DNA of 64,000 nt from Bordetella sp. LUAb4. Its GTDB lineage: Bacteria > Pseudomonadota > Gammaproteobacteria > Burkholderiales > Burkholderiaceae_B. A model generated the notes under the pieces. The model searched no databases and was not told the DNA's origin. It saw only the letters and a list, made by a program, of their open reading frames with translations. Positions within the stretch are counted from its first letter, which is position 1. The number at the start of each line of letters is the position of its first letter. The translations under genes and the position numbers were made by a program. The stretch spans positions 806,001 through 870,000 of the forward strand of contig NZ_JAHPZX010000002.1 of assembly GCF_021325795.1 (NCBI RefSeq), in the 5' to 3' direction. Positions 19,734 through 27,865 of this stretch are shown piece by piece.

Positions 19734-20375
19734 CTACTCGTTCTTCTGCCACTCCAGCGGCCAGGCGCCGCTGAGGACGTTTTGCAGCCACAGGGTGCAC
19801 GTAAGCGTCTTCGAGTCGGTCACGCGGCCGTCGCGGCAGGCTTCGTAGAGTTCCTCGACATCCATGGCGTGGACGTCGAGGAACTCATCCGCGTCCAGCT
19901 CGGCGGCGCCCGCCTGCAGATTGCGGGCGAAGTAGATGTGGATGATTTCCGTGGAATAGGCGATGGCCAGGTGCAAGGCGCCGGCATAGGCCCATTCACC
20001 GCCTCGATATCCGGTTTCTTCCAGCAGCTCGCGCCGGCCGCAATCGTACGGATCTTCGCCCGGATCCAGCTTGCCGGCAGGGAATTCGATCATCACGCGA
20101 CCGACGGGATAGCGAAACTGCCGCTCCACCAGCACGCGACGGCCTTCATCCAGCAGAGGGATGACCACGACCGCGCCCGGATGCACCACGTATTCGCGCG
20201 TGGAAGTGTTGCCATTGGGCAGGCGCACCGTATCGCGGCGGGCTTCCAGAAAGCCACCCTTGAACAGCGTTTCGCGGCCGACGAGGGTTTCGACCAGATG
20301 GGATTCGTCGGCCAGCGCAGCGGCGGCCACGTCGCCATGCGCGGCGGCGGAATGTTTATCGTCGGGAGCAGTCAC
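19734..20375 (-). CDS. Nudix hydrolase, ADP-ribose pyrophosphatase type
   Basis: 213 residues from a GTG at 20375 (VTAPDDKHSA), chosen because conserved sequence starts soon after and the upstream 86 residues of the open frame are low-quality Arg/Pro/Gly. No strong ribosome binding site is visible. The Nudix box spans 101-123 with Gly101, Glu107, Arg115, Glu116, Glu119, Glu120 and Gly122, all in register. The N-terminal strands (REYVVHPGAVVVIPL, VERQFRYPVG) are those of the ADP-sugar pyrophosphatase group, which cleaves ADP-ribose to AMP and ribose 5-phosphate. It converges on the Bug gene across the terminator at 19613-19640. Confidence 0.88.
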   Translation of the reverse strand: MTAPDDKHSAAAHGDVAAAALADESHLVETLVGRETLFKGGFLEARRDTVRLPNGNTSTREYVVHPGAVVVIPLLDEGRRVLVERQFRYPVGRVMIEFPAGKLDPGEDPYDCGRRELLEETGYRGGEWAYAGALHLAIAYSTEIIHIYFARNLQAGAAELDADEFLDVHAMDVEELYEACRDGRVTDSKTLTCTLWLQNVLSGAWPLEWQKNE

Positions 20376-20503
20376 GGTGTATCGGAGGCGTTGGGGAAAG
20401 GAACTACTGTAGCAGCAACACGTGACGAGTCCGGGTCCTGGCCTCCGCCGCAGCCGCAGCCGCTCCCATCGCTCGGGACAGCGGGCTGGCCCAGACGCCA
20501 GGC

Positions 20504-21388
20504 CTAGCCCGCGCGGCGGCGCTTGCCGCCCAAGGCCAGTTGTACGAAGGCCTGGACCAATTGGGCGCGCACCGAGGACGGCTGCCACAGGACGCCCACG
20601 GTGCGGGTCGGGCGCGGCGCGGGCAGGGTCCACTTCTTCAACGCCGGGTCCGGCGGGCCGATGACGGGCCAGTCCGGCAGCACGGACACCCCCAGCCCTT
20701 CGGATACCAGCTTGGCAATCGATTCGATGCCGTCCAGTTCAAAGCGCACGCGCGGCCGGATGCCGCGCTCGCGCAAATAGTCATCGGCCAGGCGTCCGCC
20801 CACCACGCTGCGGTCATAGCGGATGAAGGGCTCGCGCGCCGCGATGGCCAGGGCGTCACGGCCGCTGACGTCGTGGCGCGTCAGCAGAATCAGAGGCTCT
20901 TCGCGCAGGGGGCACCAGGCGTAACCCTTGGGCAGGTCGAACAAGGGATGCACCAGCACCGCGGCATCCAGCTCACCGGCAAGCACGCGGCTGTACAGCC
21001 GCACGGTAGATCCGGGATCGATATATATCTCGATGTCGGGATGGCGCGCCACCCACTGCTTGAGCACGGTCGGCACGATGCCGGTCAAGGCCGTAGGCGT
21101 GGCCCCCAGGCGCAGCGGTCCGGCCGGCATATCCGTTCCAGAGGCCGCCGACTTGAGGTCGCGCACCTCGTCCACCAGGCGCCGCGCGCGCTCCATGATG
21201 CGATTGCCCGCGACCGTGGGCCGTACGTTGCGGCCGGAGCGCGCCACCAGCTTGCTGCCGACCACGGCTTCCAGCGCCTTCAGCCGTTGCGCCACGGAGG
21301 CCGGCGTCAGATCCAGCCGGCGCGCGGCCTCCGCGATGGAGCCGGATTCGACCACCTGGATGAAGCTTTGCAGGAAACGGGTATCCAT
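20504..21388 (-). CDS. LysR-family regulator, divergent from an enolase-superfamily gene
   Basis: 294 residues from ATG 21388 (MDTRFLQSFIQVVESGS); the frame runs further upstream without conserved sequence. Helix-turn-helix at about 16-38 (GSIAEAARRLDLTPASVAQRL), then a LysR effector domain with LGATPTALTGIVPTVL and GLGVSVLPDWPVIGPP. The gene is divergent from the enolase-superfamily and Bug genes, the classical layout for a LysR activator of the neighbouring catabolic operon. Confidence 0.92.
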   Translation of the reverse strand: MDTRFLQSFIQVVESGSIAEAARRLDLTPASVAQRLKALEAVVGSKLVARSGRNVRPTVAGNRIMERARRLVDEVRDLKSAASGTDMPAGPLRLGATPTALTGIVPTVLKQWVARHPDIEIYIDPGSTVRLYSRVLAGELDAAVLVHPLFDLPKGYAWCPLREEPLILLTRHDVSGRDALAIAAREPFIRYDRSVVGGRLADDYLRERGIRPRVRFELDGIESIAKLVSEGLGVSVLPDWPVIGPPDPALKKWTLPAPRPTRTVGVLWQPSSVRAQLVQAFVQLALGGKRRRAG

Positions 21389-21529
21389 AGGCTCTACGAA
21401 CGAGATGCGAGGAGGAATGGGAAGGGCCAGAGCCCCGTCAACGCGCCCTCGAACCATGAGATGCCGTAGGAGCGTACGGTTTTTTTTGTTGATTTCGTCA
21501 CGGCATTGCGACGATCCGACCCATACCGG

Positions 21530-21550
21530 GAAGATGGATATTACATCTTC
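21530..21550. promoter_or_regulatory. Inverted repeat in the lysR/enolase-family divergent promoter
   Basis: GAAGATG (21530-21536) and CATCTTC (21544-21550) are perfect 7-bp arms around a 7-bp AT-rich centre. It lies about halfway in the 327-bp region between the two divergent genes and is a candidate LysR-type site. The remaining sequence holds a T8 run at 21480-21487 and no visible gene. Confidence 0.5.
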
Positions 21551-21715
21551 ACAAGATGCCGGAACGCTATTTTTCTTTTTCCTGGCATCACCAAGAATGG
21601 ACCTTATCAAGCGGTGGCTGCCCCCGGCGCGATGCGTTTTGCCAGCCACACACTCTCTCCGCTACCCATTAATCGTCACTGTTTAGCCACTTTTCAGTCA
21701 CCTAAGGAGTCCCTC

Positions 21716-22846
21716 GTGCCCCGTATCGCTTCCGTCCAGTTCTGCAACGCCGCCGTCCCGCTCGACAAAGTCACGTCCTTTTCCACCCGCACCGTCAGCA
21801 CTCGCCATTACGGTCTGGTGAAGGTGCGCAGCAGCGACGGCGTCGAAGGCATCGGCTTCTGCTACGTCGGCAGCGCCGCCGGCCAACTCTTCTCGGTCGC
21901 CGTGGAGCAATTGCTGGCCCCTCTGCTGGTGGGCGAAGACAGCACCGCGGTCGAGGCCCTGTGGGACAAGATGTATAGCGAGTCCCTGCTGCAAGGCCGC
22001 GCCGGCACGGTGATGCGCGCCATCAGCGCGCTGGACACCGCGCTGTGGGACCTGAACGCACGCAGCGCCGGCCTGCCCCTGCACCGCTATCTGGGCGCCG
22101 CCGCGCTGGACCGTGTGCCGGCCTATGCCAGCGGCGGCTATTACCTGGAAGGCAAGACGCCGGCCAAGCTGGGCGAGGAAATGGCCAGCTATGTCGCCAA
22201 GGGCTTCAAGGCCGTGAAGATGAAGGCCGGCCGCCTGAGCCCGAAAGAAGAGGAAGACCGCCTGCGCGCGGCGCGCGAGGCAGTCGGCCCCGACGTCGAA
22301 CTGATGATGGACATGAACAATGCGTGGACCGACGTCACGCAGGCCATGCAGTACGTTCGCCGCTTCGAGCAATACGACCCCTACTTCCTGGAAGAACCCT
22401 TTTCCCCGGACGACGTCGACAGCCATGCCAAGCTGGCACGTCTGACGCGCGTGCCGGTGGCAACGGGCGAGATCGGCTACGGCCGCTGGTATCACAAGGA
22501 ACTGCTGGACAAGGGCGGCGCCTCCATCCTGCAGACCGACGCCTTGGTGTGCGGCGGCATCACCGAATGGAAGCGCATCGCGGCCACCGCCGCCAGCTAC
22601 GGCGTGGTGGTCTGCCCCCACTGGTTCCACGACGTCCATGCACCGCTCGTGGCGGCCACGCCCAACGCGCGCTACGTGGAGTTCTTCTGGGACGACCAGG
22701 TGCTGAACTTCCGCCGCCTGGTCGACCGCCAGCTGGAACACCGCGACGGCCACGTCATCCTGCATCAGGAACCGGGCCTGGGCTTCAATTTCGACGAGAA
22801 GGCCGTGACGCGCTACGGCCAGTGGGGTAGCGTCAACGAGAAATAA
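21716..22846 (+). CDS. Mandelate racemase/muconate-lactonizing (enolase superfamily) enzyme
   Basis: 376 residues from GTG 21716, chosen for AAGGAGT 8 bp upstream and because conserved sequence starts there. Enolase N-terminal domain, then a barrel with the KxK pair Lys168/Lys170 (VKMKAG), metal ligands Asp199 (MMDMN), Glu226 (LEEPF) and Glu252 (ATGEI), and a His-rich CPHWFHDVH (300-308). The Lys and His pattern resembles mandelate racemase-like sugar-acid dehydratases or racemases. Flanking Bug proteins suggest an imported hydroxy- or sugar-acid substrate, which is not defined by the sequence. Confidence 0.88.
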   Translation: MPRIASVQFCNAAVPLDKVTSFSTRTVSTRHYGLVKVRSSDGVEGIGFCYVGSAAGQLFSVAVEQLLAPLLVGEDSTAVEALWDKMYSESLLQGRAGTVMRAISALDTALWDLNARSAGLPLHRYLGAAALDRVPAYASGGYYLEGKTPAKLGEEMASYVAKGFKAVKMKAGRLSPKEEEDRLRAAREAVGPDVELMMDMNNAWTDVTQAMQYVRRFEQYDPYFLEEPFSPDDVDSHAKLARLTRVPVATGEIGYGRWYHKELLDKGGASILQTDALVCGGITEWKRIAATAASYGVVVCPHWFHDVHAPLVAATPNARYVEFFWDDQVLNFRRLVDRQLEHRDGHVILHQEPGLGFNFDEKAVTRYGQWGSVNEK

Positions 22847-22973
22847 GCGGGCGATACAAGAACGACAACGATCGCAGCCCATCACAACACAGCCTGGTTC
22901 CAGGACGCCAACGGCGCCAGCCGTCGGCGCGACAGCCGCGGCACAGCGGCGTCCTGGGCAGGAGGAGACATTC

Positions 22974-23951
22974 ATGCATCGCAAGGAATTCCTGCGTTCC
23001 ACCCTCGCCGTCATGGCGGCCCTGGCCTTGCCCCGTGCGCGCGCGGCCGCCGGCGCCTGGCCCGAACGGCCCATCAACTACGTCGTGGCCTTCGCGCCCG
23101 GCAGCAATACGGACATACTGGGGCGTATCGTCGCCCAGCATCTGGGCGACGCCCTGCACACGTCGGTGGTGGTCGACAACCGGCCTGGCGCCACCGGCAT
23201 GATAGGGTCTGCCTACGTCGCCAAAGCGCCCCCGGACGGCTATACCCTGCTGGGCGCCAGCATTGCCTCGCATGCCATCAATCCCAGTCTGTTCCGCAAT
23301 ATGCAGTACGACCCGGTGCGCTCGTTCCAACCGATCACCATCATCGGCATGAACGGCAACACGCTGGTGGTACGCCAGGACAGCCCCTATCGCAGCGTCG
23401 CCGACATCATCGCGGATGCACGCAAGCGGCCCGGCACGGTGTCCTTCGCGTCGTCGGGCATCGGCACCACGCAACATCTATCGGGCGTGCTGCTCGAACA
23501 ACTGGCCGGCATCAAGATGGTGCACGTGCCCTACTCCAGCCGCTCGGCCCTGCCCGATGTGATCGGCGGCCAGGTCGACTTCATGTTCGAAGGGCCCACC
23601 GTGATCTCGCACGTCAAGGGCGGCAAGCTGCGCGCGCTGGCGGTGACCTCGCCGAAACGCCTGCAGAGCCTGCCGGATGTTCCGACCATGATGGAAGCCG
23701 GCGTGGCCGGTTATCAGGTGCAGGCCTGGCAGGCCATCTTCGCACCGGCCGGCGTGCCCCCGGACATCGTCGACAAGGTCTATCACGCCATTGCGGACGT
23801 GCTGAAGCAGCCCAAGGTCCTGGCGCAATTGCGCGACATGGGTGTCGAGCCCTCCGGCATGCCGCCGCGCGAGTTCGCGCAATTCCAGCAAGCAGAGATA
23901 CAACGCTGGGCGGAAGTGGTGAACAAGGCGGGCATCAAGGCCGATAGTTGA
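22974..23951 (+). CDS. Bug (TctC) family periplasmic solute-binding protein
   Basis: 325 residues, preceded by a strong AGGAGGAGA. The N-terminus MHRKEFLRSTLAVMAALAL is a short signal peptide cleaved near ARA. The mature protein starts WPERPINYVVAFAPGSNTD and has VVDNRPGATGMIGS, the Bug family carboxylate-binding region. It lies 127 bp after the enolase-family gene, so the pair probably form one transcript for uptake and conversion of the same acid. No TctA/TctB membrane genes are nearby. Confidence 0.92.
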   Translation: MHRKEFLRSTLAVMAALALPRARAAAGAWPERPINYVVAFAPGSNTDILGRIVAQHLGDALHTSVVVDNRPGATGMIGSAYVAKAPPDGYTLLGASIASHAINPSLFRNMQYDPVRSFQPITIIGMNGNTLVVRQDSPYRSVADIIADARKRPGTVSFASSGIGTTQHLSGVLLEQLAGIKMVHVPYSSRSALPDVIGGQVDFMFEGPTVISHVKGGKLRALAVTSPKRLQSLPDVPTMMEAGVAGYQVQAWQAIFAPAGVPPDIVDKVYHAIADVLKQPKVLAQLRDMGVEPSGMPPREFAQFQQAEIQRWAEVVNKAGIKADS

Positions 23952-24180
23952 TCATAGGCCTCGATCGAGGTCATTGATCGAGGACCGGCATCGAAGAACC
24001 TCATCGAAGACATTTGGTCCCCTTTGTCAAATTCGCGGGATTTGGAGCATGGCCGCGCCGTGCTCCCTGCCGTATATTGCCTCCATAAAGAAGATTCAGC
24101 GTTCAGGGTTCGCCGCTTTGACAGCGGCGGACCCGCAGCAAACGAATCCCGCGACTTGCGGATAAACAAGGAGGAAGACA

Positions 24181-25176
24181 ATGACGAGCAGTCCCGCTAT
24201 CACCTTGCGTCGGCGCATCGCCACCGCAGCCCTGCTGGCAAGCACCTTGGTGGGCAGCCTGGCGGTCACTAGCGCGGCACGCGCGGACGAGTATCCCGAC
24301 AAGCCCGTCAAGGTGGTCGTGGCGTTCACCGCCGGCGGCACCACCGACATTCTTACCCGCAGTGTCTCCAACCTGCTGGGCCAGCGCTTCAAGCAATCCT
24401 TCATCGTCGAGAACAAGCCCGGCGCGGGCGGCAATATCGGTACCGAATACGTCGCGCGCTCCGCGCCGGACGGCTATACCCTGATCGTCGACTCGGTCGG
24501 GCCTATCGCGGTGAACTCCAGCCTGAACAAGCTGAATTACGATCCGCTGGTGGACCTGGTGCCTGTGATCCAGATCGCCGACGTGCCTAATGTGCTGGTG
24601 GTGCCGCCGGACCTGCCCATCCACAACATGAAGGAATTTGTGGCCTATGCCAAGGCCCATTCGGGCAAGCTGAACTACGGTTCGACTGGCATCGGCACGT
24701 CCTCGCACCTGTCCAGCTACATGCTGATGCAGCTCAATAACGTGCAGGCCACCCATGTGCCTTACAAGGGCGCGGACGCCTTGAACGACCTGCTCACGGG
24801 GCGCGTGCAATTCATGTTCGCCACCATCCCGTCGGTGATCGGCCAGATCAAGGCCGGCAAGCTGCGGGCCATCGCGGTAAGCAGCGTGCGCCGCTCGGCA
24901 TCGATGCCCGACATCCCCAGCGTGGCGGAAAGCGGCTTTCCAGGCTTCGAGGCCGGCTCCTGGTTCGGCATGTTCGCGCCCAAGGGCACGCCGCCGGCCG
25001 TGATCGCCAAGCTCAACACAGCCATCAACGCCGTCCTGCCGGAACTCAAGGACAAGATGATCGCCGAGGGCGCCGATCCCGTAGGCGGCAGCGCCGCCGA
25101 CTTCGGCAAATTCACCCATGCTGAACAGCGCAAGTGGAGCGCGCTGATCAAGCAGATGAATACCAAGGCGGAATGA
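24181..25176 (+). CDS. Bug (TctC) family periplasmic solute-binding protein
   Basis: 331 residues with AAGGAGGAAG upstream. Signal peptide MTSSPAITLRRRIATAALLA... ends near ARA at 37-39. The mature part has YPDKPVKVVVAFTAGGTTD and ENKPGAGGNIG. It is the third Bug gene in the window and follows the second by 229 bp, a gap with a small CCTCGATCGAGG palindrome (near 23960) and an isolated TTGACA at 24118 but no clear promoter. A GC hairpin follows the stop codon. Confidence 0.92.
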   Translation: MTSSPAITLRRRIATAALLASTLVGSLAVTSAARADEYPDKPVKVVVAFTAGGTTDILTRSVSNLLGQRFKQSFIVENKPGAGGNIGTEYVARSAPDGYTLIVDSVGPIAVNSSLNKLNYDPLVDLVPVIQIADVPNVLVVPPDLPIHNMKEFVAYAKAHSGKLNYGSTGIGTSSHLSSYMLMQLNNVQATHVPYKGADALNDLLTGRVQFMFATIPSVIGQIKAGKLRAIAVSSVRRSASMPDIPSVAESGFPGFEAGSWFGMFAPKGTPPAVIAKLNTAINAVLPELKDKMIAEGADPVGGSAADFGKFTHAEQRKWSALIKQMNTKAE

Positions 25177-25179
25177 GCC

Positions 25180-25208
25180 GGCGCGGGCGCGTCACCCGCG
25201 CCCGCGCC
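25180..25208 (+). terminator. GC-rich hairpin after the third Bug gene
   Basis: A perfect 12-bp stem (GGCGCGGGCGCG, 25180-25191; CGCGCCCGCGCC, 25197-25208) with a TCACC loop begins 3 bp after the stop codon. It lacks a T-run, so it is a probable but not canonical terminator. Confidence 0.5.
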
Positions 25209-25263
25209 AAATCACATCCGGGCGTTACGTCCGCATCCCTGTATCGCCGCATTCTTTCCGCGC

Positions 25264-25302
25264 ATCACATCCGGGTATCACACCCGGGTATCACATCCGG
25301 GT
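25264..25302. repeat. 13-bp tandem repeat over the end of the transporter fusion gene
   Basis: Three adjacent copies of ATCACATCCGGGT (the middle one differs by one base) at 25264-25276, 25277-25289 and 25290-25302. The last copy includes the stop codon and final residues of the leftward gene ending at 25291. A related ATCACATCCGGG occurs at about 25210. Confidence 0.75.
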
Positions 25303-27015
25303 ATGCCGCCGCAGCCGCCATTGCAGGACTTCGAAGACAAGTTCACTGATCAACGCCAGCGCGGCGGCGGGCGCGGCGCCGGCCAGCATCAAGGCGCGGT
25401 CGTTCAAGGCCAACCCCGTGACGATGCGTTCGCCGTAACCGCCGGCGCCGATGAAAGCCGCGATGGTGGCAGTGCCGATGGCGATCGACGTCGCTGTCCG
25501 CACCCCCGCGATGATGGTGGGCCGTGCCAGCGGAAACTGCACCAGCCGCAATGCCTGTCCGGACGTCATACCCAGCGCGATGGCCGCCTGGCGCATCGAA
25601 CCCGATACTTCTCCCAGGCCCGCGCACGTATTGCTGAAGATAGGCAATAGCGCATACAGCATCAAGGCCGTCAGTGCCGGCAGCGCACCGATCTCGCCGG
25701 TCAGCGAAATCAACACCGCCAGCAAGGCCAGGGAAGGAATGGTCTGCAATAGCCCGGCGACCCCCAGCGCGAGCGCGCGCAACCGTGGCCGCGCATGCAC
25801 CAGGATGCCGGCCGGCACGGCAATCATGCAGGCCACCAGCACCGCGACCCCCACCAGCAGCAAGTGCTGCGCGGTCAAGCGCCCCAGGTCCGGGCCGAAC
25901 AGCTTGGCCCAGAAGCCGCGCGCTTCGCCGCCGGGCTCGGGCGGGGCCACGCCGCGCTGGCGCGCCGCCAGCCAGTCATGGGCGATGGTTTGGAACGGCA
26001 CGCCATTCAGTTCAGCACGCGCGTTCATGGTGATCATGGCGCTCTCGTCGATGCTGCCCGCCAACTCCTGCATGGCCGCCCAGGCCTGCGGGTGCCGTTG
26101 CGGGAGGTCCAGGCGATACAGCACCACCGCGTCATAACGCGGGAAATAGCCGCGATCGTCGCGCAGCACGCGCAGGCCCAAGGCCTTGATCTTGGCGTCC
26201 GTGGTGTAGATGTCGATGACGTCGACCTGCGCTTTGCGCAAGGCCTCGTACGCCAGGCCATGATCCAGGCCGATCGGTGCCTGCCGGTAGCCGTAGCGCT
26301 GCGCGAGCCCGCGCCAGCCGTCGGCACGGCCGATGAATTCATTGGACAGGCCCAGATGCAGTTCGGGATGACGCGCCAGGTCGCTGAGCGTGGCGATGCC
26401 AAGACGGTCGGCATCGGCCGCGCGCATGGCCAGCGCGTAGCCGTCATTGAAGCCCAAGGGGATATCGACGCCCAGGCCCAATTTGGCCAGTCCGGGCCGC
26501 ATCTGTGCCAGCGTCAATGGCCGATCGCTGCGCAGGATTTCCTGGACGATGGTGCCTTCGTATTCGGGATACAGGTCGATGCCGCCGGTCTGCAAGGCCT
26601 GATAGACGATAGCGGTATTGCCTAGGCCCTGGCGCACGACGGGGGTTTCCCCCGTGCGGGCCGCGACTGCCTGGGCCAGGACTTCAGCGAGAATATAGGA
26701 TTCGGTGAAACGTTTGGAGCCGATATGCAAGGGCGCGCCCGGCTTCACCGGGCCCGGCGGATTGCCCGGCGCGGCAGGCTTTGCGGTACTCGCCTCGGTA
26801 GCGTTCGACGTAGCGTTCGACGTAGCGTTCGACGTAGCGTCCGGCGGGGCAGCCGTGTCGGCCATCGCCGCATTCGCTGGGAGGCACACCGCGACAGCGA
26901 TGCAACAAGCCAGCAGCGACATGGCCATTGCCGTGGTTGTGGTTATGGTTGTGGTCGCAGGCCCCGTCATCTTGCGGAAGAAAAACATGAGCAGGCGGCG
27001 GGTCAAGCCAGGCAT
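25291..27015 (-). CDS. ABC transporter fusion: OpuAC/OsmF-type binding protein joined to its permease
   Basis: 574 residues from ATG 27015; ATG 26988, just before the hydrophobic signal segment, is equally possible, and the open frame continues to 27144. A signal region and a spacer with four SNAT-type repeats precede a glycine-betaine/choline-type binding domain (GSKRFTESYILAE, DLYPEYEGTIVQEI). The C-terminal third is a permease with several hydrophobic helices and the ABC-contact loop around ALGMTSGQALRLVQFPLARP. The order binding protein then permease is the reverse of the common permease-then-binding-protein fusions. No ATPase gene is adjacent. Likely imports an osmoprotectant or other quaternary amine (family inference). 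Confidence 0.85.
   Translation of the reverse strand: MPGLTRRLLMFFFRKMTGPATTTITTTTAMAMSLLACCIAVAVCLPANAAMADTAAPPDATSNATSNATSNATEASTAKPAAPGNPPGPVKPGAPLHIGSKRFTESYILAEVLAQAVAARTGETPVVRQGLGNTAIVYQALQTGGIDLYPEYEGTIVQEILRSDRPLTLAQMRPGLAKLGLGVDIPLGFNDGYALAMRAADADRLGIATLSDLARHPELHLGLSNEFIGRADGWRGLAQRYGYRQAPIGLDHGLAYEALRKAQVDVIDIYTTDAKIKALGLRVLRDDRGYFPRYDAVVLYRLDLPQRHPQAWAAMQELAGSIDESAMITMNARAELNGVPFQTIAHDWLAARQRGVAPPEPGGEARGFWAKLFGPDLGRLTAQHLLLVGVAVLVACMIAVPAGILVHARPRLRALALGVAGLLQTIPSLALLAVLISLTGEIGALPALTALMLYALLPIFSNTCAGLGEVSGSMRQAAIALGMTSGQALRLVQFPLARPTIIAGVRTATSIAIGTATIAAFIGAGGYGERIVTGLALNDRALMLAGAAPAAALALISELVFEVLQWRLRRHTRM
26798..26846. repeat. 12-bp in-frame tandem repeat
   Basis: The unit GCGTTCGACGTA is repeated three times and followed by a variant copy. 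On the leftward coding strand it encodes the SNAT tetrapeptide repeats in the linker between the signal segment and the binding domain of the transporter fusion. Changes in copy number would keep the frame. Confidence 0.75.
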
Positions 27016-27150
27016 CGGGTCGTCTACTCCCTGGTTGTCGACGATAGGGTGGATTCGGCCTGCGCCGATTGGACGTGGCGATTGGATGTGGCGATCGGGC
27101 CCAATGAGCGGGCTCACATCAAGCGGGCTTACGTAGCTTATCATCGACCC

Positions 27151-27801
27151 ATGGCTTCGATTCCCCTCTTCCCGCTTGGCAACGCCGTCTTCCCGGCCGG
27201 CGTGCTGCGCCTGCGTATCTTCGAGGTGCGCTACCTGAACCTGATCGAGCGCTGCGTCGCTGACGACACGCCCTTCGGCGTGGTGCCGCTGCTGGCCGGC
27301 AGCGAGATACGCAAGCCGGAAGGGGGCGAAGTGCTGGCGCAGGCGGGCACCCTGGTACGGATCGAGGAAAAGACCACGCCGATGCCCGGACTGCTACAGA
27401 TCACCTGTAGCGCCACGCAGCGCTTTCGGCTGCGCGACAGCGAGCAGGGTCAATACGGCCTGTGGCATGGCACCGCCGATCTGCTCGACGACGATCCCGT
27501 GCTGCCGGTGCCCAAGCGCTTGCAGGCCTGTGCCAACGCCCTGGGGGCGCTGATCGCGCAACTACAGCGCAGCGGCACGCCGGCGCATCTGATGCCCGTG
27601 ATCCCGCCCTTCCGCCTGGACGAATGCGGCTGGGTAGCCGACCGTTGGGCCGAGCTGCTGCCTTTGCCCATGGAAGAGAAGGCGGCGCTGCTGCTATCCA
27701 GCGATCCGCTGCATCGGCTGGCGCTGATTCACACTGCGCTGGGCGACCGGCAATTATTGCCGCCCGATGACGCAGAGCAGGATCCACTAGCGGGGAACTG
27801 A
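27151..27801 (+). CDS. Lon-type substrate-binding (LONSB) domain protein
   Basis: 216 residues from ATG 27151 (MASIPLFPLGNAVFPAG), the normal start of stand-alone LON-substrate-binding domain proteins; the open frame upstream reads through the divergent gene and is not conserved. FEVRYLNLIERC and TPFGVVPLL follow the Lon N-domain pattern. No ATPase or protease domain is present. Such proteins are widespread in proteobacteria, and their role is not settled. Divergent from the transporter fusion. Confidence 0.88.
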   Translation: MASIPLFPLGNAVFPAGVLRLRIFEVRYLNLIERCVADDTPFGVVPLLAGSEIRKPEGGEVLAQAGTLVRIEEKTTPMPGLLQITCSATQRFRLRDSEQGQYGLWHGTADLLDDDPVLPVPKRLQACANALGALIAQLQRSGTPAHLMPVIPPFRLDECGWVADRWAELLPLPMEEKAALLLSSDPLHRLALIHTALGDRQLLPPDDAEQDPLAGN

Positions 27802-27827
27802 GCCGGTCCCCTACCCCGGCCACCGCC

Positions 27828-27860
27828 CCGGCCAATACCCCTGTCACTGCCCTTGGCCGG
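27828..27860. terminator. Hairpin between convergent genes
   Basis: Arms CCGGCCAA (27828-27835) and TTGGCCGG (27853-27860) pair across a 17-nt loop in the 64-bp gap between two convergent genes. There is no T-run, so the role is tentative. Confidence 0.35.
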
Positions 27861-27865
27861 TGCGC

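Noticed and set aside
24118-24146. Promoter with TTGACA before the third Bug gene
   Set aside because: The -35 match is perfect but the sequence 17 bp downstream (AACGAA) is a poor -10 box.
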